Below are positions 52,996 to 60,686 of a stretch of 64,000 nt of DNA, in pieces. The notes under the pieces were generated by a model. The model saw only the letters and a program-made list of their open reading frames with translations. It was not told the origin of the DNA and did not search any database. The first letter of the stretch is position 1. Each line of letters starts with the position of its first letter. Position numbers and translations under genes: made by a program. This DNA comes from Trichocoleus desertorum ATA4-8-CV12 (lineage in GTDB: Bacteria; Cyanobacteriota; Cyanobacteriia; FACHB-46), in assembly GCA_019358975.1 (NCBI GenBank), contig JAHHIL010000003.1, positions 186,001-250,000 on the forward strand. The letters run 5' to 3'.

Positions 52996-54096
52996 ATGCT
53001 CAAAGTTCTTCAAGCCCCCACAGCTCCGGTGCTAGTTAAGCAGAAATTCTCCATAGTAGGGACTACCTCTGCCGAAAATGCTGGCAAAATAATTGCTTTA
53101 ACCATTGATGACCAAATCAAAACTTCCGGACCAGCCGTGGGACAAGATGGGGCTTGGCGGGTGGAGTTTGTGTTTTTACAACCCGGTAACCGTCAGCTAG
53201 AAGTGGCGATCGCAAATGAAAGCGTCGATGTGCCGATCGAAGTGGTGGCTGAGGCTCCAAAACCCATCATCTCGTCTCGCCTGCGCTTTGCTCTCCTGCC
53301 TAAAAACGTGCGTGCAGAAGCAGCGTTTATTCTGAGCGGTTTTGCAGATGCTTACCAAGATGGGGATCAGTTAATTCTTAGAGCTGACAAAAGGATCGAA
53401 CTGGCTCGTCCACGAGTCCAAGCAGGGCGATGGCAAGCGAGTCTGCTATTGCATGGGTCTGGCAAGCGCCTGATTGAGATTATTGGCTCCGACCAAGACC
53501 GAGCCCAAACCACCTTAGAGGTTCTGCCTGCGGAATTACAAGTTCAGCCGCGCAGCATTTGGACCAACAAACCAACTCCTTCTGACGTAGCCAACCTGCA
53601 ACCCCAGCGGATTACAATTCATCACACTTTCATTAGCCCGACTTTGTCGCCTAGTGCTAGCCAGAACACAGAAATTCAGCGGATGCGGCAGCTCTGGCAA
53701 GGCCATGTAGGCGGTAATGGCTGGAGCGATATTGGCTATCACTACGTGATCATGCCTAGTGGCAGAATTTATGAAGCTCGCTTTGAGCGCAAACGGGGTG
53801 CTCACGATGTAATTAATGATGGGCTGGGAGTCGCCTTTGATGGAGTTTACAGCAGCGCTACCATCACTCCTACGCAATTTCAATCGGCTGTGGCTCTTTG
53901 CACCACGTTGTGCAAGCGCTATGGCATTAATGACCCGGTGAAACTTGTCCCAACCCCTACCAATGCCTTTGGGATTCGCCAACTTCCCCGGATTTGTGCC
54001 CATCGCGATCGCGTTCAAACGGAGTGCCCCGGTTCTGGAGCGGGTCGCACAGTTCGGCTAGAAGAACTTCGTCAAGCTGTAAAACAACGGCTTTAG
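52996..54096 (+). CDS. N-acetylmuramoyl-L-alanine amidase of the PGRP type
   Basis: The last 190 residues form a peptidoglycan-recognition/amidase_2 domain: ITIHHTFI, WQGHVGGNGWSDIGYHYVIM, GRIYEARF and CAHRDRVQTECPG, which hold the zinc ligands (His, His, Cys). The first 170 residues are two beta-sandwich repeats (about 1-90 and 92-170) with RFALLPKNVRAEAAFILSGF. There is no signal peptide, so the compartment is unclear. The start is ATG 52996. The next two genes run on the same strand. Confidence 0.85.
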   Translation: MLKVLQAPTAPVLVKQKFSIVGTTSAENAGKIIALTIDDQIKTSGPAVGQDGAWRVEFVFLQPGNRQLEVAIANESVDVPIEVVAEAPKPIISSRLRFALLPKNVRAEAAFILSGFADAYQDGDQLILRADKRIELARPRVQAGRWQASLLLHGSGKRLIEIIGSDQDRAQTTLEVLPAELQVQPRSIWTNKPTPSDVANLQPQRITIHHTFISPTLSPSASQNTEIQRMRQLWQGHVGGNGWSDIGYHYVIMPSGRIYEARFERKRGAHDVINDGLGVAFDGVYSSATITPTQFQSAVALCTTLCKRYGINDPVKLVPTPTNAFGIRQLPRICAHRDRVQTECPGSGAGRTVRLEELRQAVKQRL

Positions 54097-54164
54097 TTTT
54101 CAGGCAAGCGCGCCTGGATCTTGAAGCTTCAACAGCACTTTACCTAATTAATCGCAGTAAAATC

Positions 54165-54671
54165 ATGCCAAAAGTGGTCATTGGAGTCATGGGGCCTGGC
54201 CCTACAGCAACTGCAACAGACCTACAAAACGCCTATACAGTAGGTCAACTTATTGCTGCCGAAGGCTGGGTTTTGCTGACGGGGGGACGCAACAGTGGCG
54301 TGATGCATGCCGCTAGCCAAGGTGCCAAACAAGCAGGCGGACTCACGATAGGAATTCTGCCCACGGCTGACAAGAGCGCCCTATCAGATGCGATCGATAT
54401 TGCAGTTTTGACAGATATGGGCAGTGCCCGCAACAACATTAATGTTCTCTCTAGCGAGGTTGTGATTGCCTGCGGCATGGGTGCGGGTACGGCCTCAGAA
54501 ATTGCCCTCGCGATCAAGGCTCAGAAAAAAGTCATTTTGTTAAACGAGAACGACCCTAGCCAAACTTTTTTTCGAGATCTAGCGCCTGAGGCTGTATTCG
54601 TCGTGGATCAACCAGCGGCGGCGATAGAAATAGTCAAAGCAATTGGCCGTGATCGCCCAGTCTTCAACTAA
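54165..54671 (+). CDS. LOG-like Rossmann protein of the TIGR00725 type
   Basis: From ATG 54165 the protein starts MPKVVIGVMGPGPTATATD, with GGRNSGVMHAASQGAKQAGG and GMGAGTASEIALAIK, a variant of the PGGxGTxxE signature of LOG (lysine decarboxylase-like) proteins. TIGR00725-type members are common in cyanobacteria; nucleotide-related hydrolysis is suspected but not shown. The upstream ATG/GTG frames before 54165 overlap the amidase gene and do not look like the family. Confidence 0.85.
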   Translation: MPKVVIGVMGPGPTATATDLQNAYTVGQLIAAEGWVLLTGGRNSGVMHAASQGAKQAGGLTIGILPTADKSALSDAIDIAVLTDMGSARNNINVLSSEVVIACGMGAGTASEIALAIKAQKKVILLNENDPSQTFFRDLAPEAVFVVDQPAAAIEIVKAIGRDRPVFN

Positions 54672-54689
54672 CATCAACTTCTCTGATCC

Positions 54690-55133
54690 GTGGCGCATAT
54701 TTCTCTCTTCAAATCTTCAAAGTCTAGTTCTATAACCCTGGGGCGAATGTTAAAGGACGCTCACAAGCCTATCGTGAAAAGAGCGCTCAATGCGGGCAAG
54801 CTAGATTTTAGGCACGAAACACCGAACTATACGGCTGGGGTAATTGTTGTGGCGGACAATACAGGCACCAATGACATTAATAAAAATAAGTTTTTCTATC
54901 CTGTGGGGCGGTATTACGGTGAGTTCACACCCGAATACTTAGCCTTTAACGCCAACTTGCAAGAGTTTACCCAGCGAGTCTCTATCATTTGTGGCTTAGA
55001 GGCAGGCGGCAAAATCTCTCCTCAAGACGCTTATGAGGAAATTCGGGCTTTATGGCACCAGCTCAAAACCTCCAAGCAAAATTTGCTAGATCAGCAGCGT
55101 CCGCCTCAGGTTGAGCCACCCATAGAAAATTGA
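54690..55133 (+). CDS. conserved hypothetical protein (possibly DUF7219)
   Basis: A 147-residue soluble protein with a conserved middle FFYPVGRYYGEFTPEYLAFN and a helical end ISPQDAYEEIRALWHQLKTS. The pattern corresponds to a cyanobacterial domain that I remember as DUF7219; that number is from memory. Start at GTG 54690; an ATG 19 codons later (MLKDAHKPIV) is an alternative. It follows the LOG-like gene by 18 bases, so the amidase, LOG and this gene may form one unit. Confidence 0.68.
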   Translation: MAHISLFKSSKSSSITLGRMLKDAHKPIVKRALNAGKLDFRHETPNYTAGVIVVADNTGTNDINKNKFFYPVGRYYGEFTPEYLAFNANLQEFTQRVSIICGLEAGGKISPQDAYEEIRALWHQLKTSKQNLLDQQRPPQVEPPIEN

Positions 55134-55163
55134 ACAGTTACTGTTTTTGCTCCACCCAAACAA

Positions 55164-56276
55164 TCAACCAAAATATTGAGTCACAATCTGCAAGATTCGC
55201 TCAGCCGCTCGTCCATCGCCAAAGGGGTTAACCGCCGTTGCCATCGCTTCATAAGCTGTGGGGTTGCTTAGGAGGTTAGATGCTGCGCTCACAACGTCAG
55301 AGGGGCGTGTCCCAACTAACTTGGCAGTACCAGCCGCGATCGCTTCGGGTCGTTCTGTGGTTTCCCGCAACACCAACACAGGTTTGCCCAAGCTCGGAGC
55401 TTCTTCTTGCAGCCCCCCAGAGTCCGTAAGCAGCAAATGACAGCGTTGGATCGCTCCAACCAAATCAGCATAATCTAGAGGTTCAGTCAGAAAGGCTCTA
55501 GGATGCTTGCCTAAAAGCGCTTGCAAGGGTTCTCGTACCGTTGGATTGCGGTGTAGCGGTAGTAGTAAAGCGGTATCAGGGAATTTATCCAGAATTTGGA
55601 GAAAGCTTTGACCAATATCTTGCAAAGGCTCACCCCAGTTTTCCCGACGATGTACGGTAGCTAGAAGTACTCGATGTTGCTGCCAATCTAAACCAGGAAT
55701 ATTACAGATAGGGCGCTGCGCTGCCACAGATAGCAAGGCATCAATCACCGTATTACCTGTTTGGTGAATTTCGCCGACCACGCCAGAGCGCTGCAAATGC
55801 TCCACAGCCAAACTGGTCGGAGCGAAATGAAGCTGAGTCAGTTGCGAAATCAACCGACGATTTGCTTCCTCTGGGTAAGGGTTGTAGAGGTCGTCTGTCC
55901 GCAAACCCGCTTCGACATGACCCACCGGAATTTTTTGGTAAAACGCTGCGATCGCAGCAGCAAATGCTGTAGTGGTATCGCCTTGCACCAAAACGATTTG
56001 CGGCTCAATCTCCTTAAATAGACGCTCTAACCCTTGCAAACTGCGACAAGTGATATCAGTCAGGGTTTGCTGAGGCTGCATAATCGCCAAGTCTTGATCG
56101 GCTTGCAGATCAAATAGTTGCATGACCTGGGCAACCATTTCTCGATGTTGACCTGTCAAAACTACATGCGTGTCAAAAAGGTCGGAACGCCGAAACTGTT
56201 GAATCACAGGGGCCATTTTGATGGCTTCTGGGCGGGTGCCTAACGTCACGCAAACTCGAATGGGAAATTGCTGCAT
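55164..56276 (-). CDS. wecB: non-hydrolysing UDP-N-acetylglucosamine 2-epimerase
   Basis: WecB interconverts UDP-GlcNAc and UDP-ManNAc for cell-surface polysaccharides. Motifs: VTLGTRPEAIKMAPVI, VLVQGDTTTAFAAAI, GHVEAGLRTDDLYNPYPEEA, TVHRRENWGEPL and LTDSGGLQEEA. Length (370) is normal. The neighbouring genes are not of polysaccharide synthesis, so its pathway partners lie elsewhere. Confidence 0.93.
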   Translation of the reverse strand: MQQFPIRVCVTLGTRPEAIKMAPVIQQFRRSDLFDTHVVLTGQHREMVAQVMQLFDLQADQDLAIMQPQQTLTDITCRSLQGLERLFKEIEPQIVLVQGDTTTAFAAAIAAFYQKIPVGHVEAGLRTDDLYNPYPEEANRRLISQLTQLHFAPTSLAVEHLQRSGVVGEIHQTGNTVIDALLSVAAQRPICNIPGLDWQQHRVLLATVHRRENWGEPLQDIGQSFLQILDKFPDTALLLPLHRNPTVREPLQALLGKHPRAFLTEPLDYADLVGAIQRCHLLLTDSGGLQEEAPSLGKPVLVLRETTERPEAIAAGTAKLVGTRPSDVVSAASNLLSNPTAYEAMATAVNPFGDGRAAERILQIVTQYFG

Positions 56277-56717
56277 TGAACTGAATCGCTCTTAAATCAC
56301 AACTCACGCAAAGGCTTTTCCTAGGCTAATGGCCTCTGCCAACCCTGCCTCACTTCATAACACTTATACCCGATACCTGTCTCTCCTAGTACCTGTCACT
56401 CAATGCTTCGCTGAGGCATAAGACATAGCAATTTCATTCGCTTTGATCCTTTGACAAAGTTACGGGGAACCCTGATCGAGATGGAAGTCAATCAAATGCT
56501 TTGACCAAAATCTTTGGCTTGGGTATATACGTTAGAAAAGTTTTGCAGTTACTCTATGGAATGATAGGTAGTTGCGTATCCTGACAAAAAAGTCAAGCCT
56601 TTCATCTAGGAAGTTAAGGCAGTCGGGAATTTGAAGCTTTTCCCAGTCAAATCTGCATCGGCTTGACAGACTTCTACGGGTTGTTTGCATCTCAGCGTTC
56701 TTGTAGAGAAGTAGTAT
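56277..56717. other. 441-base region between wecB and pilT
   Basis: No gene is called. It must contain two divergent promoters. The stretch 56500-56580 is AT-rich. A possible riboswitch was looked for because pilus genes can be under c-di-GMP control, but no matching core was seen. Confidence 0.35.
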
Positions 56718-58070
56718 ATGACAGAATCACAGCGCCCACCCACCTCGCCGCCCCCTGCTCCTGGTCCCCGCGTCCCTCCACCGCCTCCACCCCCCATGCG
56801 GTCTGCTGCCACTACTGTACCTACAGGAGCTACTCAGCAAATGCCTCCGCAGACGATGCCTATGCCAGCTGCTACCGCAGTTCAAAATCCTGCGCCTCCT
56901 CCAATGGCACCTCCTCCAGCGCCTCCTGGGGTCCCTGCTGGGGTTCCTGCTGGACACCGTCCTGGCGCACCTCCGAGTGCTCCGAACGCAGCTCGCAAAA
57001 CCAATACTGGCGCACCTACTCTAGAGCAGTTGGTCCGGGAAGCGTTTGACAAAGGCTTTTCTGATGTTCACTTAGGTGTAGGTGAAATACCTCGATTCCG
57101 GAACCGAGGAGAAATTGACACCACCAATTATCCCGTATCTGATGAAGCAACCTTTATGGGGTGGTTGCGAGAGATTTTGTCGGATGAAGAAATTCGGCGC
57201 TTTCAGGACACTCTAGATTTTGACGGTGCTTCTCAGTACGAATTTGCCCGTATCCGGATCAATATTTTTGATTCCCTACATGGGCCTGCAATGGTACTGC
57301 GATTAATCCCAGTGAAGATCTTGACGATGGAGGAACTCAGTCTACCTCAAGTCTTCCGTGACTTTTGTCACTATCACAAGGGTTTGATTTTGGTGACAGG
57401 GCCAACGGGTTCGGGTAAGTCCACCACGATGGCGGCGATGATCGACTACATCAATAAGGAGATGCCCAAAAACATCATCTCCATTGAGGACCCGATTGAA
57501 TTCGTCCACAAAAGTCGGCGATCGCTGATCAAGCAGCGGGAAGTAGGGATTAACACCCTCAAGTTTGATAACGCCCTGAAAGCCTCTTTGCGGGAAGACC
57601 CAGACATCATCCTAATTGGGGAGATGCGCGATCGCGAGACAGTGAACACGGCACTTAAGGCAGCACAAACAGGTCACTTAGTGTTTGGTACTCTGCACAC
57701 CAACAGCGCTGTGAAAACGATTGAGCGGATTTTGAACCTCTATAACCCAGAGGAGCAAGGCCCCATGCGGATTCAGGTGGCAGAATCTCTCATCGGTGTC
57801 ATTGCTCAGGGTCTCGTGCGGACGACCGACGGCAAACGGGCTGCGATTCACGAAATCATGATCAACACTGACGCCATCCGTGACTACATTAAGCGGGGCG
57901 AAGTGGATGAAGTTGAGGCGATCATTCCGAAATGTACCTTTGACGGTATGTGTACGATGAACCAGTCTCTGTACAAACTGTATGAAGCAGGTCGGATTAC
58001 CGAGGAAACCGCACTAGAAGCATCGCCTAAGGCGAATGAAATGGCGATGACCCTGAGAGGCCGTATCTAG
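56718..58070 (+). CDS. pilT: type IV pilus retraction ATPase PilT with a Pro-rich leader
   Basis: PilT drives pilus retraction. The ATPase core (from about residue 100) has the Walker A GPTGSGKS (228-235), the Asp box (SIEDPIEFVH), Walker B/His box (GTLHTNSAVKTIERIL) and a C-terminal AIRDYIKRGE, the PilT-type AIRxLIRE motif. PilT proteins are usually about 345-370 residues; here 450 because of about 95 residues of Pro/Ala-rich N-terminal sequence (PPPPPPMRSAATTVPTG). In cyanobacteria one pilT lies with pilB and pilC and others are solitary; this is solitary, so it may be the PilT2-type linked to phototaxis direction. That assignment is uncertain. Confidence 0.9.
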   Translation: MTESQRPPTSPPPAPGPRVPPPPPPPMRSAATTVPTGATQQMPPQTMPMPAATAVQNPAPPPMAPPPAPPGVPAGVPAGHRPGAPPSAPNAARKTNTGAPTLEQLVREAFDKGFSDVHLGVGEIPRFRNRGEIDTTNYPVSDEATFMGWLREILSDEEIRRFQDTLDFDGASQYEFARIRINIFDSLHGPAMVLRLIPVKILTMEELSLPQVFRDFCHYHKGLILVTGPTGSGKSTTMAAMIDYINKEMPKNIISIEDPIEFVHKSRRSLIKQREVGINTLKFDNALKASLREDPDIILIGEMRDRETVNTALKAAQTGHLVFGTLHTNSAVKTIERILNLYNPEEQGPMRIQVAESLIGVIAQGLVRTTDGKRAAIHEIMINTDAIRDYIKRGEVDEVEAIIPKCTFDGMCTMNQSLYKLYEAGRITEETALEASPKANEMAMTLRGRI

Positions 58071-58172
58071 CAAGAGGCAGCTAACTCAGCAATAAGGGTT
58101 AGACCTTTTTCACTGGCTTCACCTGTAAAGCTTTAAGCAGAAAACAGACTGTTTAAGCGAGTTATTCACTTC

Positions 58173-58209
58173 AAGCAACTGCTTTCATCTAGAAAGTGGT
58201 TGCTTTTTT
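58173..58209 (+). terminator. intrinsic terminator of pilT
   Basis: AAGCAACTGCTTTC (58173-58186) folds against GAAAGTGGTTGCTT (58192-58205) with a small internal mismatch, followed by a T run. It lies about 100 bases after pilT. Confidence 0.82.
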
Positions 58210-58282
58210 ATGTGCCCGTTAACCGCAGCACCAGATTAAATCTCTACAATCTTCATATGATCTTCTCAACTGTAAATATCTC

Positions 58283-59059
58283 TTGAATCAAGTTCGCTCT
58301 GCCCCACCACAACTATTCAAAGGCATTGCCCTATTTACGCCTAAAGGGGATTTGATCTATTGCATAGACCCAAGTAAGCAAAAGCGTTGGCATTTACATT
58401 TGTGCGTGGCTTTGCAAGAAATTTTGGGTTTGTCGGAGCCTCCTCATTTTCTGGTGCCTTGTTATACAGCCACAATCGATCGCTGGCTAGACCCACAAAC
58501 CCAGCAGGTACGAGTTGTTGCCGAGGCTTACCCTCCGGTTTTGCGTCATCAAGCTTTACTCAATGCTTTATTTGAGACAAAACATTTAGTTTGGCAGCCA
58601 GTTCCCATCACAAATAACTTGTGTGAGCCAGTCGTTCTGGCAATGCATCGCCGTCAGTTTCCCCAGCTATGGGAATCTCATGAATTGATTGTGCGCTTCG
58701 ATCAAAACTTTTCTCGTTGGGACAATGCTGTTCCTGGGCGATCGCCTGATCCAGACGAGACAACCCCTCCCCCTGAGCGAACGGCACAAGGCTATGTACT
58801 GCGGCTATTTGTATCTGGGCATAGTGCCGCCACTGAACGCACCTTGCAAACTCTGCATGAACTCTTAGAAACTTCGCTGCATCATCCTTACACACTCAAA
58901 GTTATTGACATTTTGAAGCATCCAGAGCAAGCCGAGACAGACCAAGTTTCTGCTACGCCAACACTAGTGAGAGTTTGGCCCCGTCCAGTTCGACGCATCG
59001 TTGGTGAACTAAATAATGTCAACCGAATTCTCCAAGTGCTGGGTGCGTCAGAGCCTTAA
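58283..59059 (+). CDS. KaiB-domain protein with an additional N-terminal domain
   Basis: Residues 171-250 read as a KaiB/thioredoxin-like fold: YVLRLFVSGHSAATERTLQT, LHELLETSLHHPYTLKVIDI, LKHPEQAETDQVSATPTLVR and PRPVRRIVGEL. Clock KaiB has the same order of elements (YVLKLYVAG..., ALKVIDVLKNPxxAExD, ATPTL, PPPVRKIIGDL). The first 150 residues are unrelated to KaiB or to the kinase part of SasA, with conserved-looking blocks FKGIALFTPKGDLIYCIDP and YPPVLRHQALLNALFE. A Pro-rich linker joins the two. The start is a TTG at 58283; no in-frame ATG is near. A role in circadian or light signalling is inference. Confidence 0.8.
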   Translation: MNQVRSAPPQLFKGIALFTPKGDLIYCIDPSKQKRWHLHLCVALQEILGLSEPPHFLVPCYTATIDRWLDPQTQQVRVVAEAYPPVLRHQALLNALFETKHLVWQPVPITNNLCEPVVLAMHRRQFPQLWESHELIVRFDQNFSRWDNAVPGRSPDPDETTPPPERTAQGYVLRLFVSGHSAATERTLQTLHELLETSLHHPYTLKVIDILKHPEQAETDQVSATPTLVRVWPRPVRRIVGELNNVNRILQVLGASEP

Positions 59060-59098
59060 TAGTCTGAGGAGACACTTTCCATGTCGGCACTTGGAGAG

Positions 59099-60655
59099 TC
59101 AATCTGACACCTGTGTCACCTGGGATTCAGTCGTAAATTCTGGAAAACAGAGCGTTGGGGCACACAGTCCTGGGAAAGCCAGCGTCGTTACACTCAAAGT
59201 ATCAAGGGCTACGCAGCGAATAGCATGGTTGTTGGTATCCGCCACATAGAGGCAGTTATCCCAAACGCTAAGACCAGAGGGTTCTGCAAAGGTACTGGTG
59301 ATGCCTTGCCCATCTTGATGACCAGATTTCCCATTGCCTAAACGGGTTTGGCAGAGCTGAGTGCTGAGGTTGATTTGCTTGATTTTTTGGTTGTAGGTAT
59401 CCGCAACCCATAAATTTCCTTGAGCGTAGGTAATTCCTAAACAGTGCTGTAGCCGCACCTCTTCCCCAATGCCATCTACGTCCCCAAAATCAAATAACTG
59501 ACCGCTGCCACAGATAGTCCTGACTTGATAGTTTGCCCCTAAACCAACTGCCCGGATGGAACTGATCTCGCTGTCTGCAACATAAAGCTCTTGTCCATCG
59601 GTAGTGATGCCACTGGGCTGAGCAAAAGCTGCTTGGGTTGGTTCTCCATCTACACCCGCTTCTGCACCAGTGCCCGCATAGGTTTGGATGAATCCAGTAG
59701 GCAGGTGCATAGCCCAGATTTGGTGTGACCCTGCCATCGTAATGAAGAGGCGATCGCCCACCAACACCAAATCCCAAGGAGAATTTAACGGCGTTTCTAA
59801 AGCTGGGCCTTGCTGAGGTCGAATTAAACGGTTTTGGATGCCTGTACCAGCGATCGTCTCTACTCGTTGCTGTTTCAGGTCAACACGGCGCAAGACATGG
59901 TTTTCGGTATCGGCTACATAGAGAATTGACTGGTCTGAATCCAGACTCATCCCTTGGGGTGCAAAAAAGTTGGCTTCTACAAAAGTGCCATCCACTAACC
60001 CAGGCTCTCCCGAACCGATTACATGCCGTACTTCACCCGCTAGCGTGGTCATGACCAGCCGATGATGTCCAGAGTCAGCCACAAATGACCAAACTTCTGA
60101 ATCCACCTGACCGACTAAAACTTTGCCGGGAAAAGCAAAAGGACTGCTCAGGGATTGCTGTTGCTTTTCGAGCGTGAAACTCAGCTCTTTTAACTGCAAA
60201 GTTTCTTGAGTTTGAGAATTTTGTAACAGTTCATCCAAGAAAGCTTCTAGGCGATCGCGACTCACCTCCCCAGTCAAAGAATGCCGCACATAGCCAGCAG
60301 GGTCAATGATGACTAAAGTGGGCCAAGCTCGAACCGCGTACTGCTGCCAAACTTCAAAATCGCTATCTACCAGCACTGGGTGAGCAATGTCATAGCGCAA
60401 AATTGCTTGACGAATGCTGTCTAGCTCTTGCTCGTTGGTAAATTTAGCAGAGTGAATCCCAATTATGGTCAGGCTGTCTTTGTACTTCTGCTCCAGGTAT
60501 TTCAGAGTTGGCAGAATATGCAGGCAATTGATGCAGCCGTAGGTCCAAAAGTCCAATAAAACAAATCGACCCCGGAGCGATCGCAGCGTCAAAGGATGAG
60601 CTGTGTTCAACCAGGGTCGGTTTTGAGGAAATTCTGGGGCTCTAACGCGGGACAT
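59099..60655 (-). CDS. thioredoxin-NHL-repeat protein (NHLRC2-like)
   Basis: An N-terminal thioredoxin-like domain (LLDFWTYGCINCLHILPTLK; Cys41 and Cys44 in a CINC pair) is followed by six-bladed NHL-type beta-propeller repeats: VADTENHVLRRVDL, VADSEISSIRAVGL, VADTYNQKIKQINL and VADTNNHAIRCVAL. The order matches the NHLRC2-type family found from bacteria to animals. A periplasmic or cytoplasmic redox or scaffold role is unknown. No signal peptide is seen. Confidence 0.88.
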   Translation of the reverse strand: MSRVRAPEFPQNRPWLNTAHPLTLRSLRGRFVLLDFWTYGCINCLHILPTLKYLEQKYKDSLTIIGIHSAKFTNEQELDSIRQAILRYDIAHPVLVDSDFEVWQQYAVRAWPTLVIIDPAGYVRHSLTGEVSRDRLEAFLDELLQNSQTQETLQLKELSFTLEKQQQSLSSPFAFPGKVLVGQVDSEVWSFVADSGHHRLVMTTLAGEVRHVIGSGEPGLVDGTFVEANFFAPQGMSLDSDQSILYVADTENHVLRRVDLKQQRVETIAGTGIQNRLIRPQQGPALETPLNSPWDLVLVGDRLFITMAGSHQIWAMHLPTGFIQTYAGTGAEAGVDGEPTQAAFAQPSGITTDGQELYVADSEISSIRAVGLGANYQVRTICGSGQLFDFGDVDGIGEEVRLQHCLGITYAQGNLWVADTYNQKIKQINLSTQLCQTRLGNGKSGHQDGQGITSTFAEPSGLSVWDNCLYVADTNNHAIRCVALDTLSVTTLAFPGLCAPTLCFPEFTTESQVTQVSD

Positions 60656-60686
60656 GGCAATCTCCTAGCAACTAGCCCCAGGGATT

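Noticed and set aside
56277-56717. c-di-GMP riboswitch before pilT
   Set aside because: The conserved core sequence and pairing were not found.
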